Assembly (NCBI GenBank): GCA_029263095.1
Contig: JAJCYA010000022.1
Location: 1 to 32,942, forward strand
DNA from: Acidimicrobiia bacterium
Lineage (GTDB): Bacteria > Actinomycetota > Acidimicrobiia > Spongiisociales > UBA11373
Reading direction: 5' to 3'
DNA length: 32,942 nt
Made by a program: the position numbers and the translations under genes. The notes beneath the pieces were generated by a model, which saw only the letters and a program-made list of their open reading frames with translations, did not search any database and was not told where the DNA came from. Of this stretch, positions 1 through 6,152 are shown one piece after another (the first letter of the stretch is position 1; each line of letters starts with the position of its first letter).

Positions 1-35
1 GCCCGATGCACATCCAAACCGCCTACGATCGACAT
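1..35 (-). CDS. IS110-family transposase, N-terminal fragment cut by window edge
   Basis: Reading leftward from an ATG at 35, the first codons give MSIVGGLDVHR, followed by an incomplete codon compatible with Ala. A perfect AAGGAGGT ribosome binding site lies 5 nt upstream of the ATG. The GGLDVHR start is characteristic of IS110-type (DEDD, RuvC-like) transposases, where the Asp of GLDV is the first catalytic acidic residue. Only 12 codons are inside the window, so this rests on a short motif plus the excellent start site. The rest of the element would lie left of base 1. An unrelated protein with the same opening cannot be excluded. Confidence 0.62.
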   Translation of the reverse strand, partial: MSIVGGLDVHR

Positions 36-231
36 CAGGGACCTCCTTCGAAAGCTCCGCCCCAAAGGGCCTATTCAGCACACCAGTGTGCTTGAGCCGG
101 AGGGGGTCCCCCACATGTCATCTGTCAAGACTTCGCTACCCGAATCAGGTTCGAGATCAACGTTTGAGCTTCCGTGATGCCCTTGTCAGATTCCGTGGAC
201 GAGTTCTTCAGATTCCGTTGCCTGAGGTGGC
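36..231 (-). other. Upstream non-coding end of the IS110-like element; possible bridge RNA
   Basis: This is non-coding DNA between the transposase start and the TetR stop. In IS110-group elements the stretch upstream of the transposase is known to encode the structured bridge RNA that pairs with target and donor DNA. Short stems are visible here: GCACAC-CA-GTGTGC at 77-90, CCC-AAA-GGG at 61-69, and GCCTGAG/CTTAGGC (one wobble) at 220-237 overlapping the TetR stop. The 10-mer CAGATTCCGT occurs at 187-196 and again at 209-218. I cannot place the element boundary or define guide loops, so the RNA assignment is inference from family architecture. Confidence 0.3.
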
Positions 232-858
232 TTAGGCCTGGATGGTCTCGAACAGCTCTCGCTCGAGCAAATCTCCGAGCCATCTCTCGTATCGGTCGGG
301 AAGCCATCCGAGTCCCTCGGTCGCGATAAGGAACTGTTCGACGCTTGTGAGAAGCCACAGCCGCTGAGCGGCATCTGCCTCGTCCAGGCCGCCACGCAGC
401 GCCCCTTTGGCGGCCCACATCTGGCAGAGCTGCGTCGTTCCTTCGCGACGTCTCTCGTCCCCGCGCTCGGCCATGGCAACGACCTCGGGATCGCTGCGAG
501 CCGCGATCGCCGCCCGCAAGATAGGAGCTCCGTTCTCAAACATGGAGCGATTCATAGCCACAAAGAGGCGTAGCTGCTTTCGCGAATCCTCCTCCGACAC
601 CATCCGAACCACCCAACTCTCGACCCCGACCGATTCTTCGAGGAGTTCAAGCATCGCACCGACGATGCCGCCTTTGGTTCCGAACACTGCGTAGACCGTC
701 TGGGGTGACACCCCAGCATCCTCTGCGATCTGAGCGATCGTGGTCTCGGCGAATCCCTGGGAGGCGAACAGTTTGCGGGCGCTCTCTCGAATGCGGTGCT
801 TCGTCTCCTGGGCTTGCTGTTCTCGCAGAGACGACTGATAGGAGCGACTGGTTGACAC
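232..858 (-). CDS. TetR/AcrR-family transcriptional regulator
   Basis: This 208-aa protein is a DNA-binding repressor of the TetR type. The helix-turn-helix lies at about residues 38-62 (TIAQIAEDAGVSPQTVYAVF), preceded by the usual amphipathic first helix (RESARKLFASQGFAET). The rest is an all-helical ligand-binding domain with no recognisable ligand signature. The start is GTG at 858 and its Shine-Dalgarno is poor. The gene is divergent from the DUF998 membrane protein, and the start codon overlaps the -35 hexamer of that gene's promoter, so repression of the neighbour and of itself is likely. A TAGTC-N16-GACTA inverted repeat at 878-903 is a possible operator. The specific inducer is unknown. 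Confidence 0.88.
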   Translation of the reverse strand: MSTSRSYQSSLREQQAQETKHRIRESARKLFASQGFAETTIAQIAEDAGVSPQTVYAVFGTKGGIVGAMLELLEESVGVESWVVRMVSEEDSRKQLRLFVAMNRSMFENGAPILRAAIAARSDPEVVAMAERGDERRREGTTQLCQMWAAKGALRGGLDEADAAQRLWLLTSVEQFLIATEGLGWLPDRYERWLGDLLERELFETIQA

Positions 859-881
859 AACTACACAATACCGAATATAGT
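852..881 (+). promoter_or_regulatory. Sigma-70-type promoter of the DUF998 gene
   Basis: TTGACA (852-857), an 18-nt spacer and TATAGT (876-881) form a near-consensus promoter reading toward the gene at 930. The -35 overlaps the divergent TetR start codon. The inverted repeat TAGTC (878-882) / GACTA (899-903) straddles the expected transcription start and is a candidate TetR operator. Confidence 0.6.
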
Positions 882-929
882 CCTCCCTAACGAATAGAGA
901 CTACTACAGCAATTGTGAGGGGGACCGAC

Positions 930-1601
930 ATGCAGGCAACCGAACGAGATAGCCACGACACTGATTCGATGACCCGACTCGCCGCCATCGGCGGAGTCAT
1001 CGGACCGATCCTGTTCGCGGTTTTGGTAGTCGTCGGTGGAGTTCTCTACGACGGCTACAGCCATGTAAGCCAGAAGATCAGCGAACTCGGGGGTGAGGGT
1101 GCGGAGTACGCGAGCCTCCAGAACCTCAACTTCATCATGCTCGGAATCCTCGTGATCGGGTTCTCCTGGGGCCTCGCTCGTGTCCTGGGGCCGCCGTACA
1201 TCGGTCCGGTGCTCATTGCGTTGTTCGGCATCTCCAGCTCAATCGCCAATGGGCTCCTGCCGTGCGACGTTGGCTGCAAGGGTGAGACAACCATCGGTCT
1301 GCTACACAACATCACAGGTCTCGCTGGCTTCATCGCCGCGATCGTCGGCATGTTCGTGTTGGCGCGACGCTGGTCACACGACCCAAGATGGCAGACCCAC
1401 GTTCCGTTCACTCGGGCCGCCGCCTCCGTGGCCATCGCCGGGCTCGTCTGGTTTGTCGTCACCCAAGCAACAGACGCCCAAGCCTTCGCTGGCATCGCAC
1501 AGCGCGTATTCGTAGGCGCATTCCTGCTGTGGATTTCTGTCACAGCCGCAATGATCAACCGCGAGCCCGTAGACCATCCAGACACGGTGTTCCCGAGCTG
1601 A
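930..1601 (+). CDS. DUF998 family integral membrane protein
   Basis: This is a 223-aa polytopic membrane protein with about six hydrophobic helices. The first is the ILFAVLVVVGGVLYDGYSH helix, followed by a conserved-looking SQKISELGGEGAEYA loop typical of DUF998 proteins; the last is WISVTAAMI near the C-terminus. The loop LLPCDVGCKGE between helices carries two cysteines and is also common in this family. I chose ATG 930 because GAGGGGG sits just upstream; an in-frame GTG at 915 would place the Shine-Dalgarno inside the gene. Its function is unknown in general. Pairing with a divergent TetR gene suggests inducible expression, perhaps in response to a membrane-active compound (inference). 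Confidence 0.8.
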   Translation: MQATERDSHDTDSMTRLAAIGGVIGPILFAVLVVVGGVLYDGYSHVSQKISELGGEGAEYASLQNLNFIMLGILVIGFSWGLARVLGPPYIGPVLIALFGISSSIANGLLPCDVGCKGETTIGLLHNITGLAGFIAAIVGMFVLARRWSHDPRWQTHVPFTRAAASVAIAGLVWFVVTQATDAQAFAGIAQRVFVGAFLLWISVTAAMINREPVDHPDTVFPS

Positions 1602-1901
1602 CACCAGGGGCGATCCTTCAGCACCCCTGTCGGGACATCGCTCTCGGGTTCAGGTTCTCGATCCACTGAGGATGACCAGGCTCACCCGAATCGATCAGTC
1701 GGCAGCCAACTACTCCATGCGCTCGACCGGAACCCCAAACCACCAAGCTCAACAAGGCTCCGAGAAAGCGGCGGATGGCCAGCGGGTGTCTCGGACCCTT
1801 TACGGAGCGCTACTAGGTCTGCCCAGAGATATTGACCCAGCCCCCTTTGCCCACGACTGCAGTGGGTGGCGCGTCGCTGGGTCTCACCAAGGGGCTCCGG
1901 A
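1602..1901. other. Gene-poor 300-bp gap with a possible terminator hairpin
   Basis: I see no credible gene here. CAGGGG (1605-1610) and CCCCTG (1624-1629) form a 6-bp stem with a 13-nt loop directly after the DUF998 stop. It has no T tract, so termination there is only a possibility. Plus-strand frames that cross this gap run antisense into the next gene and lack a start signal. Confidence 0.35.
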
Positions 1902-2975
1902 CTACTCGGTGATCGGGAAGTCCTCGACGTCGAAGAGGAGCTTCCGTGCCTCTTCTGGCGTGAGTCGAATGATCGCCCTGAATCCGTTTGGGCCTTCTGT
2001 CAGATCGTCAAGATCGGACGCGTCGCCGGTCGCCGCCATGAGCACGGTCCTTGCTGCGTCCAGGAGAATCGCGTTCGAGCGAGCGGCCAGCCACAACCTG
2101 CGTCCGGCGGTCGATGGTCCGAACTGGTAGTTCCGAGCCACCATTCGAAAGTGCAGCTGACTCGAAGAGATCCGGTAGAACTCGTGAAACTCGGTATCGA
2201 TTGCTGCAGCGCGGTCGACTAACGCTGGCGGCTTGCTGGTCGGGGCCCCCACCTCTTCGAGTCGAAGTCTGACCATCTCGTCCTTGGCACGGATCAGGCT
2301 CACAGTTGCGTCGTCCGCTCCGTACTGAAGAGTGCGTAGCTTCCGCTGTTCGTCATTGTCCTCTCGCTCGCAGCGCAACGCCTGGAAGTCGATCCAGGTA
2401 TTCGCGAGAGCGACGATCGCAGCCGCATGAAACCGGGCCTCCTCTTCGGGCCAGTCAGAGGCAACCGCATCGGCAAGCGCGTAGGGGTCACCGAAGTCGG
2501 TAGGTAGACCGAGACCATCGGGAACAGGCGTTGAGTAGATCCACGCGATTTCGAGGTATATCTCGAATAGCTGGCGAACGAGAGCTGCCGCTGGTTCTGC
2601 CATGTTCGTCTCCATGCGTTCTGGCTGCAGTTGCTGCTCCAGAAGCAAGTGCGCGGCGCCGTGCATCTGCACCGCAAAAGCCAGGTCATCCCGAAGACGC
2701 GAAATGCCCGGTACGCCATCGGGCAGTTCCGGAGTGAGATCGTCGACCAGATCGATGAGTGCCTGCCGCGCCCTTCGCCCAAAGCCGATCTGGGTGTCGA
2801 TCAGAGCGGTAGCAGAATCCGGGTCTGGGAAGTGGTAGGTGTGAATCGCTGTTGGCCTTTGTCTGGGACACTTCAGCGTGACAGTAGAGGTTCGACCGGC
2901 GTGCGCCAGAGGCCCCTCAGCACCCCGGACCTCTCCACGATGGAAGGCGGACCTGACAGATTCTTCAAGTGACAT
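1902..2975 (-). CDS. Hypothetical protein, predicted soluble and mostly helical
   Basis: I do not recognise this 357-aa protein with confidence. It has no signal peptide or membrane segment. Long helical stretches include LRDDLAFAVQMHGAAHLLLE at about residues 94-113, and a region around 130-145 rich in aromatic and acidic residues. A C-terminal EFHEFYRISSSQLHF segment (about 265-280) recalls the conserved Tyr/Ser/His pattern of DUF5677-like proteins, but the resemblance is weak. The ATG at 2975 has no good Shine-Dalgarno upstream. Codon usage is consistent with a real gene, and the antisense frames lack conserved features. The neighbours (IS end, TA-like pair) suggest an accessory gene. Confidence 0.6.
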   Translation of the reverse strand: MSLEESVRSAFHRGEVRGAEGPLAHAGRTSTVTLKCPRQRPTAIHTYHFPDPDSATALIDTQIGFGRRARQALIDLVDDLTPELPDGVPGISRLRDDLAFAVQMHGAAHLLLEQQLQPERMETNMAEPAAALVRQLFEIYLEIAWIYSTPVPDGLGLPTDFGDPYALADAVASDWPEEEARFHAAAIVALANTWIDFQALRCEREDNDEQRKLRTLQYGADDATVSLIRAKDEMVRLRLEEVGAPTSKPPALVDRAAAIDTEFHEFYRISSSQLHFRMVARNYQFGPSTAGRRLWLAARSNAILLDAARTVLMAATGDASDLDDLTEGPNGFRAIIRLTPEEARKLLFDVEDFPITE

Positions 2976-3001
2976 TTCGTCACGTTGGGGGATCGCAGCG
3001 T

Positions 3002-3197
3002 CTAACCCCCGGCGTGGCGACGCTCGGTCATGCTGCCTTTCTGCGGCTCAAGGCTGAAGGCAAACGCAAGGCCGATTGGGCCTCCGAATGACCCGAGCAG
3101 GTACCACACGATCGGATTGTGGCCCCGACGAGATGCCACGATGGCCGAAACCTCCGAACGAGAGCAGGATGGCTGCAGCTCCGACGAAGACCTCCAT
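3002..3197 (-). pseudogene. Small two-helix membrane protein, apparently frameshifted
   Basis: From ATG 3197 one frame reads MEVFVGAAAILLSF, a good start for a transmembrane helix. About 15 codons in, the coherent reading moves to another frame: SAIVASRRGHNPIVWYLLG, then GGPIGLAFAFSL, ending at the stop at 3002. The second part matches a common small-protein pattern in which a K/R-G-(R/H)-N/S-P turn is followed by a W-LLG--GPIGL helix. Joined across a 1-nt shift near 3150 the two halves would make a protein of about 65 aa with two helices. The gene is either decayed or the sequence has an indel error. No clear Shine-Dalgarno precedes the ATG. Confidence 0.42.
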
Positions 3198-3248
3198 GGC
3201 CGAAGGCTATCGACCATTCCTTGGCTCGCCAGGGGACTTCGGCTCTGG

Positions 3249-3267
3249 TGACTGTGAGGATCAGTGG
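3249..3267. repeat. 19-bp direct repeat, copy 1
   Basis: The sequence TGACTGTGAGGATCAGTGG is identical to 4379-4397. It lies 71 bp beyond the stop of the nucleotidyltransferase gene. It contains a short dyad, ACTG-N7-CAGT. Together with copy 2 it brackets the XRE/nucleotidyltransferase pair almost symmetrically. Confidence 0.75.
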
Positions 3268-3338
3268 CCGAGAGGACGGCCTTGTCTCGAGGGACTGAGA
3301 GGTGCGAGAGTTCGGCCAACCGATCGTTGGCCGGCGAA

Positions 3339-3953
3339 CTACGAGTCCGGCGTGCGGCGGAGGAGTTGGATCGCTCTCCTCCGCACCTGTGACGTCACAG
3401 CCGGAAGCGATTCCCCAGCGAGTGACCCTCCGTTGACTGCGCTCTGTGCACGTTCTTCGAGACCTATCCAGTCGATACGGTCGTACGCAGCAACGGCGAG
3501 TCGCACCGCCTCCTCGAATGTCACCGGCTCTCCCCCCGTAGCTTGGAGGAGACGATCCATCATTAGGTCATTGAGTGAGATGACAGCCAATTCACCTGGA
3601 GCAAGATCGATGGTCTCTGGTGGATCGAATGCGAAGTCGCCCAGAGTGTCATCGGGTACCTCGATCGCCATTGTTTCGCCATCAGCGAAGTCGTACAGCC
3701 AGTGTCGACCGTCCTGTTTGAACCCGAGTGCGTTGAGTCCATCGGCGTGGCCGGCCTTTCGGTGCCCAACTAGATCGATGTCAGTCGGACGGTACGAACC
3801 CGTGTAAACCTCGGTGGCAGCACCACCGACGAGAACCGCCCGGTCAAGGGCCACCACAGCGAATGCTGCTGCCGTGAGAATCCTCCGGGGAGTTGAGTTG
3901 ATGTTCTCCAGAGAGGCGCGTCGGAGAAACTCTGCCGCTTGTGGCTCAGCCAC
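3339..3953 (-). CDS. Nucleotidyltransferase-like protein (TA/AbiEii-like partner)
   Basis: This 204-aa protein has a minimal nucleotidyltransferase signature: VLVGGAATEVYTG at about 41-52 followed by PTDIDLV at 56-62. The Gly-Gly loop and the D58-x-D60 pair correspond to the metal-binding core of the polymerase-beta fold. This arrangement occurs in DUF6036 and AbiEii-like proteins, which are often paired with small HTH partners. The start overlaps the end of the XRE gene by 8 nt, so translation is probably coupled. A toxin role is inference from architecture; it could also be an orphan antibiotic- or tRNA-modifying transferase. No third catalytic acidic residue can be assigned with confidence. 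Confidence 0.7.
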   Translation of the reverse strand: MAEPQAAEFLRRASLENINSTPRRILTAAAFAVVALDRAVLVGGAATEVYTGSYRPTDIDLVGHRKAGHADGLNALGFKQDGRHWLYDFADGETMAIEVPDDTLGDFAFDPPETIDLAPGELAVISLNDLMMDRLLQATGGEPVTFEEAVRLAVAAYDRIDWIGLEERAQSAVNGGSLAGESLPAVTSQVRRRAIQLLRRTPDS

Positions 3954-4302
3954 CGGCGTTCAGAATCGACTGCTCCACCGTGACATCGATCCCTCGACGT
4001 CGCTTGGCGTCCAGCCGCTCTTGTGGACGTGACGCGGTAAGTCCCACCTCAGCGATCCTCTCGCGGCCCTGCCGTGACCGACTGATCACTTCGTCAAGTG
4101 AGATGCTCGTCCGGCGAGGGACGAGTTCGATCTCAAGTCCGAGCGCATCCAACATCCGATCGATAGTGCTTAGGCGGAGATCCACCTTGCCGCTCTCGAT
4201 CTTTGAGAGGTTGGGAACAGCGATACCCGATGCGCGGGATACAGCAGTCTGAGTCATTCCTGCTGCCTCTCTGGCTACGCGTAGCCTGGTAGCGAGGTTC
4301 AT
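3946..4302 (-). CDS. XRE-family helix-turn-helix regulator (putative antitoxin)
   Basis: This 118-aa protein has an N-terminal lambda-repressor-type HTH at residues 5-58: RLRVAREAAGMTQTAVSRAS, then VPNLSKIESGK as recognition helix, then STIDRMLDALGLEIELV. The basic C-terminal tail is about 55 residues long and could contact the partner protein. GAGAGGAG lies 5 nt before the ATG. The gene is first in a two-gene unit with the nucleotidyltransferase downstream. It sits behind a promoter overlapped by a 33-bp palindrome at 4319-4351, the classic layout for autorepression by an antitoxin-like regulator. Confidence 0.85.
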   Translation of the reverse strand: MNLATRLRVAREAAGMTQTAVSRASGIAVPNLSKIESGKVDLRLSTIDRMLDALGLEIELVPRRTSISLDEVISRSRQGRERIAEVGLTASRPQERLDAKRRRGIDVTVEQSILNAGG

Positions 4303-4318
4303 CTGTCTCCTCTCATGG

Positions 4319-4356
4319 TTATGTAGAACGATAACTTATTGAACTACATAAGTCAA
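4319..4356 (-). promoter_or_regulatory. Promoter and palindromic operator of the XRE/nucleotidyltransferase pair
   Basis: On the minus strand TTGACT (4356-4351), a 17-nt spacer and TATCGT (4333-4328) make a good sigma-70-type promoter. A palindrome centred on base 4335 covers it: outer arms TTATGTAG (4319-4326) and CTACATAA (4344-4351) match perfectly, and the core ATAAcTTAT (4331-4339) is also symmetric. The palindrome spans the -10, the spacer and the edge of the -35. Binding by the XRE protein would therefore block transcription. Confidence 0.72.
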
Positions 4357-4378
4357 GACCTCGAGCAAGTCCCTCAGA

Positions 4379-4397
4379 TGACTGTGAGGATCAGTGG
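4379..4397. repeat. 19-bp direct repeat, copy 2
   Basis: This is identical to 3249-3267. It lies 76 bp upstream of the XRE start, outside the promoter and palindrome. See copy 1. Confidence 0.75.
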
Positions 4398-4477
4398 GGG
4401 AATGATTCTTAAGGTCACCCGTCCAGCAGGTGACCGTCTTACGTGATCAAGGCTCCGCGTTCGCGACGTAGGATTGC

Positions 4478-4846
4478 ATTGTTAAGCCAATCCAGGTTCT
4501 GGGTGTCATTGGAGTTGCCGCTGCCATCGCACTGTTGTTCGTTCCGATCACGGATGGCGGAAACGACTGCGGTTCCATCGTGGCGCAGGAGTCGTTCGAC
4601 CGACGGGGCAACGATCTCAACGACTTCTTTCTCGAGGAGTTGGCTAACAGCGGGTGCAGCGCCGAGAGGACGGGTCGACTCGTCCTCGCCGGTGTTATTG
4701 GCGCGGTCGGTCTGGTACTTCTGTTCTCCTCGAAGGCAACCACTAAGTCATGCCCGTTCTGCGCGGAGTCGATCCAGCTGAACGCGACCGTCTGCAAGCA
4801 CTGTGGACGCGACATACCGCCACCGAATGCACCCGATACCGCCTGA
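4478..4846 (+). CDS. Zinc-ribbon membrane protein with a non-canonical start
   Basis: The protein has two membrane helices and a C-terminal cytoplasmic zinc ribbon. The frame reads KPIQVLGVIGVAAAIALLF (helix 1), an outside loop with two cysteines (NDCGSIV and NSGCSAER), then LVLAGVIGAVGLVLLF (helix 2). The ribbon is CPFC-N11-CKHCG. The loop pattern DCGS...C...R just before helix 2 recurs in small actinobacterial membrane proteins. No ATG, GTG or TTG precedes helix 1 in frame: upstream of GTT 4481 are ATT 4478, TGC and GAT, then a stop at 4469. I place the start at ATT 4478 because GTAGGA lies just upstream. A TTG at 4535 would delete helix 1. The original GTG start may have mutated to GTT. 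Confidence 0.55.
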   Translation: MVKPIQVLGVIGVAAAIALLFVPITDGGNDCGSIVAQESFDRRGNDLNDFFLEELANSGCSAERTGRLVLAGVIGAVGLVLLFSSKATTKSCPFCAESIQLNATVCKHCGRDIPPPNAPDTA

Positions 4847-5117
4847 TCGAGCCTCTCATTACATCTACGCACGCTGGCCGACGACAACGTGCACCGACTA
4901 CGGCCCGAGGTAGACCGCTGTCGCTTCAGAGCCATTGGAGGAGTTCTTGTCGGGGACGCTCGAAGTGGAGCTGGGAGATCGACGCTTGGTCGATCGACTC
5001 CACAAAAGCATCGAGAGCCGCATCGAATTCGGCGTCGACCTTGTCATGCGAGTACCCGGCTGTCAGCGCCCCGACCGTTTGCCGCGATCCTGGCGCGAAT
5101 GATGGCGATTCGGGGCT
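4847..5117. other. 271-bp gap with coding-like reading after the PFK stop
   Basis: No gene with a proper start is visible. On the minus strand, in frame with the PFK gene beyond its TAG (5118-5120), there is a 62-codon open stretch that includes GYSHDKVDAEFDAALDAF and ends in LLQWL and TGA. Its codon use is gene-like. I cannot match it to a family. It may be the eroded 3' end of a lost gene. Confidence 0.3.
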
Positions 5118-6137
5118 CTACCCGAAGAAGGTGGTGGCTACCTCGTACAGCTCGGGGTCGACACCGCGGATCTCTGCGCATGCCTCCTCGAGAGGAACGG
5201 GGAGGATCTGGGTGCCCTTTAGCGCCACCATCACCCGGTTCTCTCCGGTGATGGCGAGATCGGCCGCCTTGGAGCCGAGCCGGGTTGCCAGAACGCGGTC
5301 AAATGCAGTGGGTGTTCCGCCTCGCTGCAGATGTCCGAGCACGGTGACCCGGGTCTCGAATCCGGTCAGTTCCTCGAGTATTGGGGCGATGCGGTATGCA
5401 ACGCCACCAAGCCGCTCGAAACCGAAGATGTCGCGGGGGAGGTCCATCTCTTCGGGCGGATCAACTCCTTCGGCAACCACGACCATCGAGTACTTGCGAC
5501 CGTGACGGTGGCGGCGCCTGATGATCTTGGCGACTTCTTCGAGGTCGACCGGTACTTCCGGGATCAGGATTGCATCGGCACCGGATGCGAGTCCGGCGTA
5601 CAGGGCTATCCACCCTTTGGTCCGACCCATCACCTCGCACAGGATCACCCGGTTGTGGGCCTCCGCAGTGGTTGTGAGTCGATCAATGGCCTCGCTCGCT
5701 ATCTGTACGGCGGTGTCGAATCCGAACGTGAAGTCGGTGGCGGCGATGTCGTTGTCGATGGTCTTCGGCACCCCAATGACACGTGCTCCGTCGTCTGCCA
5801 GTTTGAGGGCAGTCTGGAGGGTGCCGTCGCCCCCGATGACGATGAGCGTATCGATATCGTTCTTCTCGAGGGTCTTTTGGACGCTCGAGAAGCCATCTCC
5901 GTGCACGTAGGGGTCGCGCCGTGATGTACCGAGGATCGTTCCCCCGGTGGCGAGGATCCCTCGCACATCGTCGCGGTCCAGCGGCCGGGTGTCGTCGTCC
6001 ATGAGACCTTCCCAACCGTTCATGATCCCGACGACTTCGTGCGGCCCGCTCTTGAGGGTTCGTGCTACGACGCCGCGGATCACCGCATTGAGTCCCGGAC
6101 AATCACCTCCGGCCGTGAGGACACCGACGACGCTCAC
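5118..6137 (-). CDS. pfkA: 6-phosphofructokinase, ATP-type (group III, actinobacterial)
   Basis: This enzyme phosphorylates fructose 6-phosphate to fructose 1,6-bisphosphate, the committed step of glycolysis. It has 339 residues, the usual length for actinobacterial PfkA. The N-terminal GVLTAGGDCPGLNAVIRG is diagnostic. GGDGT is at 102-106, PKTIDND at 124-130 (catalytic Asp in TIDND) and MGR at 170-172. In the family, Gly in GGDG(S/T) marks ATP use, and Lys in PKTIDND is typical of the mixed actinobacterial group. The GTG start at 6137 lies 15 nt after the stop of the PPi-type paralog, so both are in one transcript. The paralog two residues away in motif space (GGDDT) suggests a division of phosphoryl donors. 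Confidence 0.93.
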   Translation of the reverse strand: MSVVGVLTAGGDCPGLNAVIRGVVARTLKSGPHEVVGIMNGWEGLMDDDTRPLDRDDVRGILATGGTILGTSRRDPYVHGDGFSSVQKTLEKNDIDTLIVIGGDGTLQTALKLADDGARVIGVPKTIDNDIAATDFTFGFDTAVQIASEAIDRLTTTAEAHNRVILCEVMGRTKGWIALYAGLASGADAILIPEVPVDLEEVAKIIRRRHRHGRKYSMVVVAEGVDPPEEMDLPRDIFGFERLGGVAYRIAPILEELTGFETRVTVLGHLQRGGTPTAFDRVLATRLGSKAADLAITGENRVMVALKGTQILPVPLEEACAEIRGVDPELYEVATTFFG

Positions 6138-6152
6138 GCGAACACCATCCGA

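Noticed and set aside
220-237. Terminator for the TetR gene
   Set aside because: The stem GCCTGAG/CTTAGGC overlaps the stop codon and is not followed by a T run on the minus strand.
3076-3807. 243-codon plus-strand frame over the nucleotidyltransferase
   Set aside because: Serine/arginine-rich antisense translation; the minus strand carries the recognisable motif, operator and coupling to the XRE gene.
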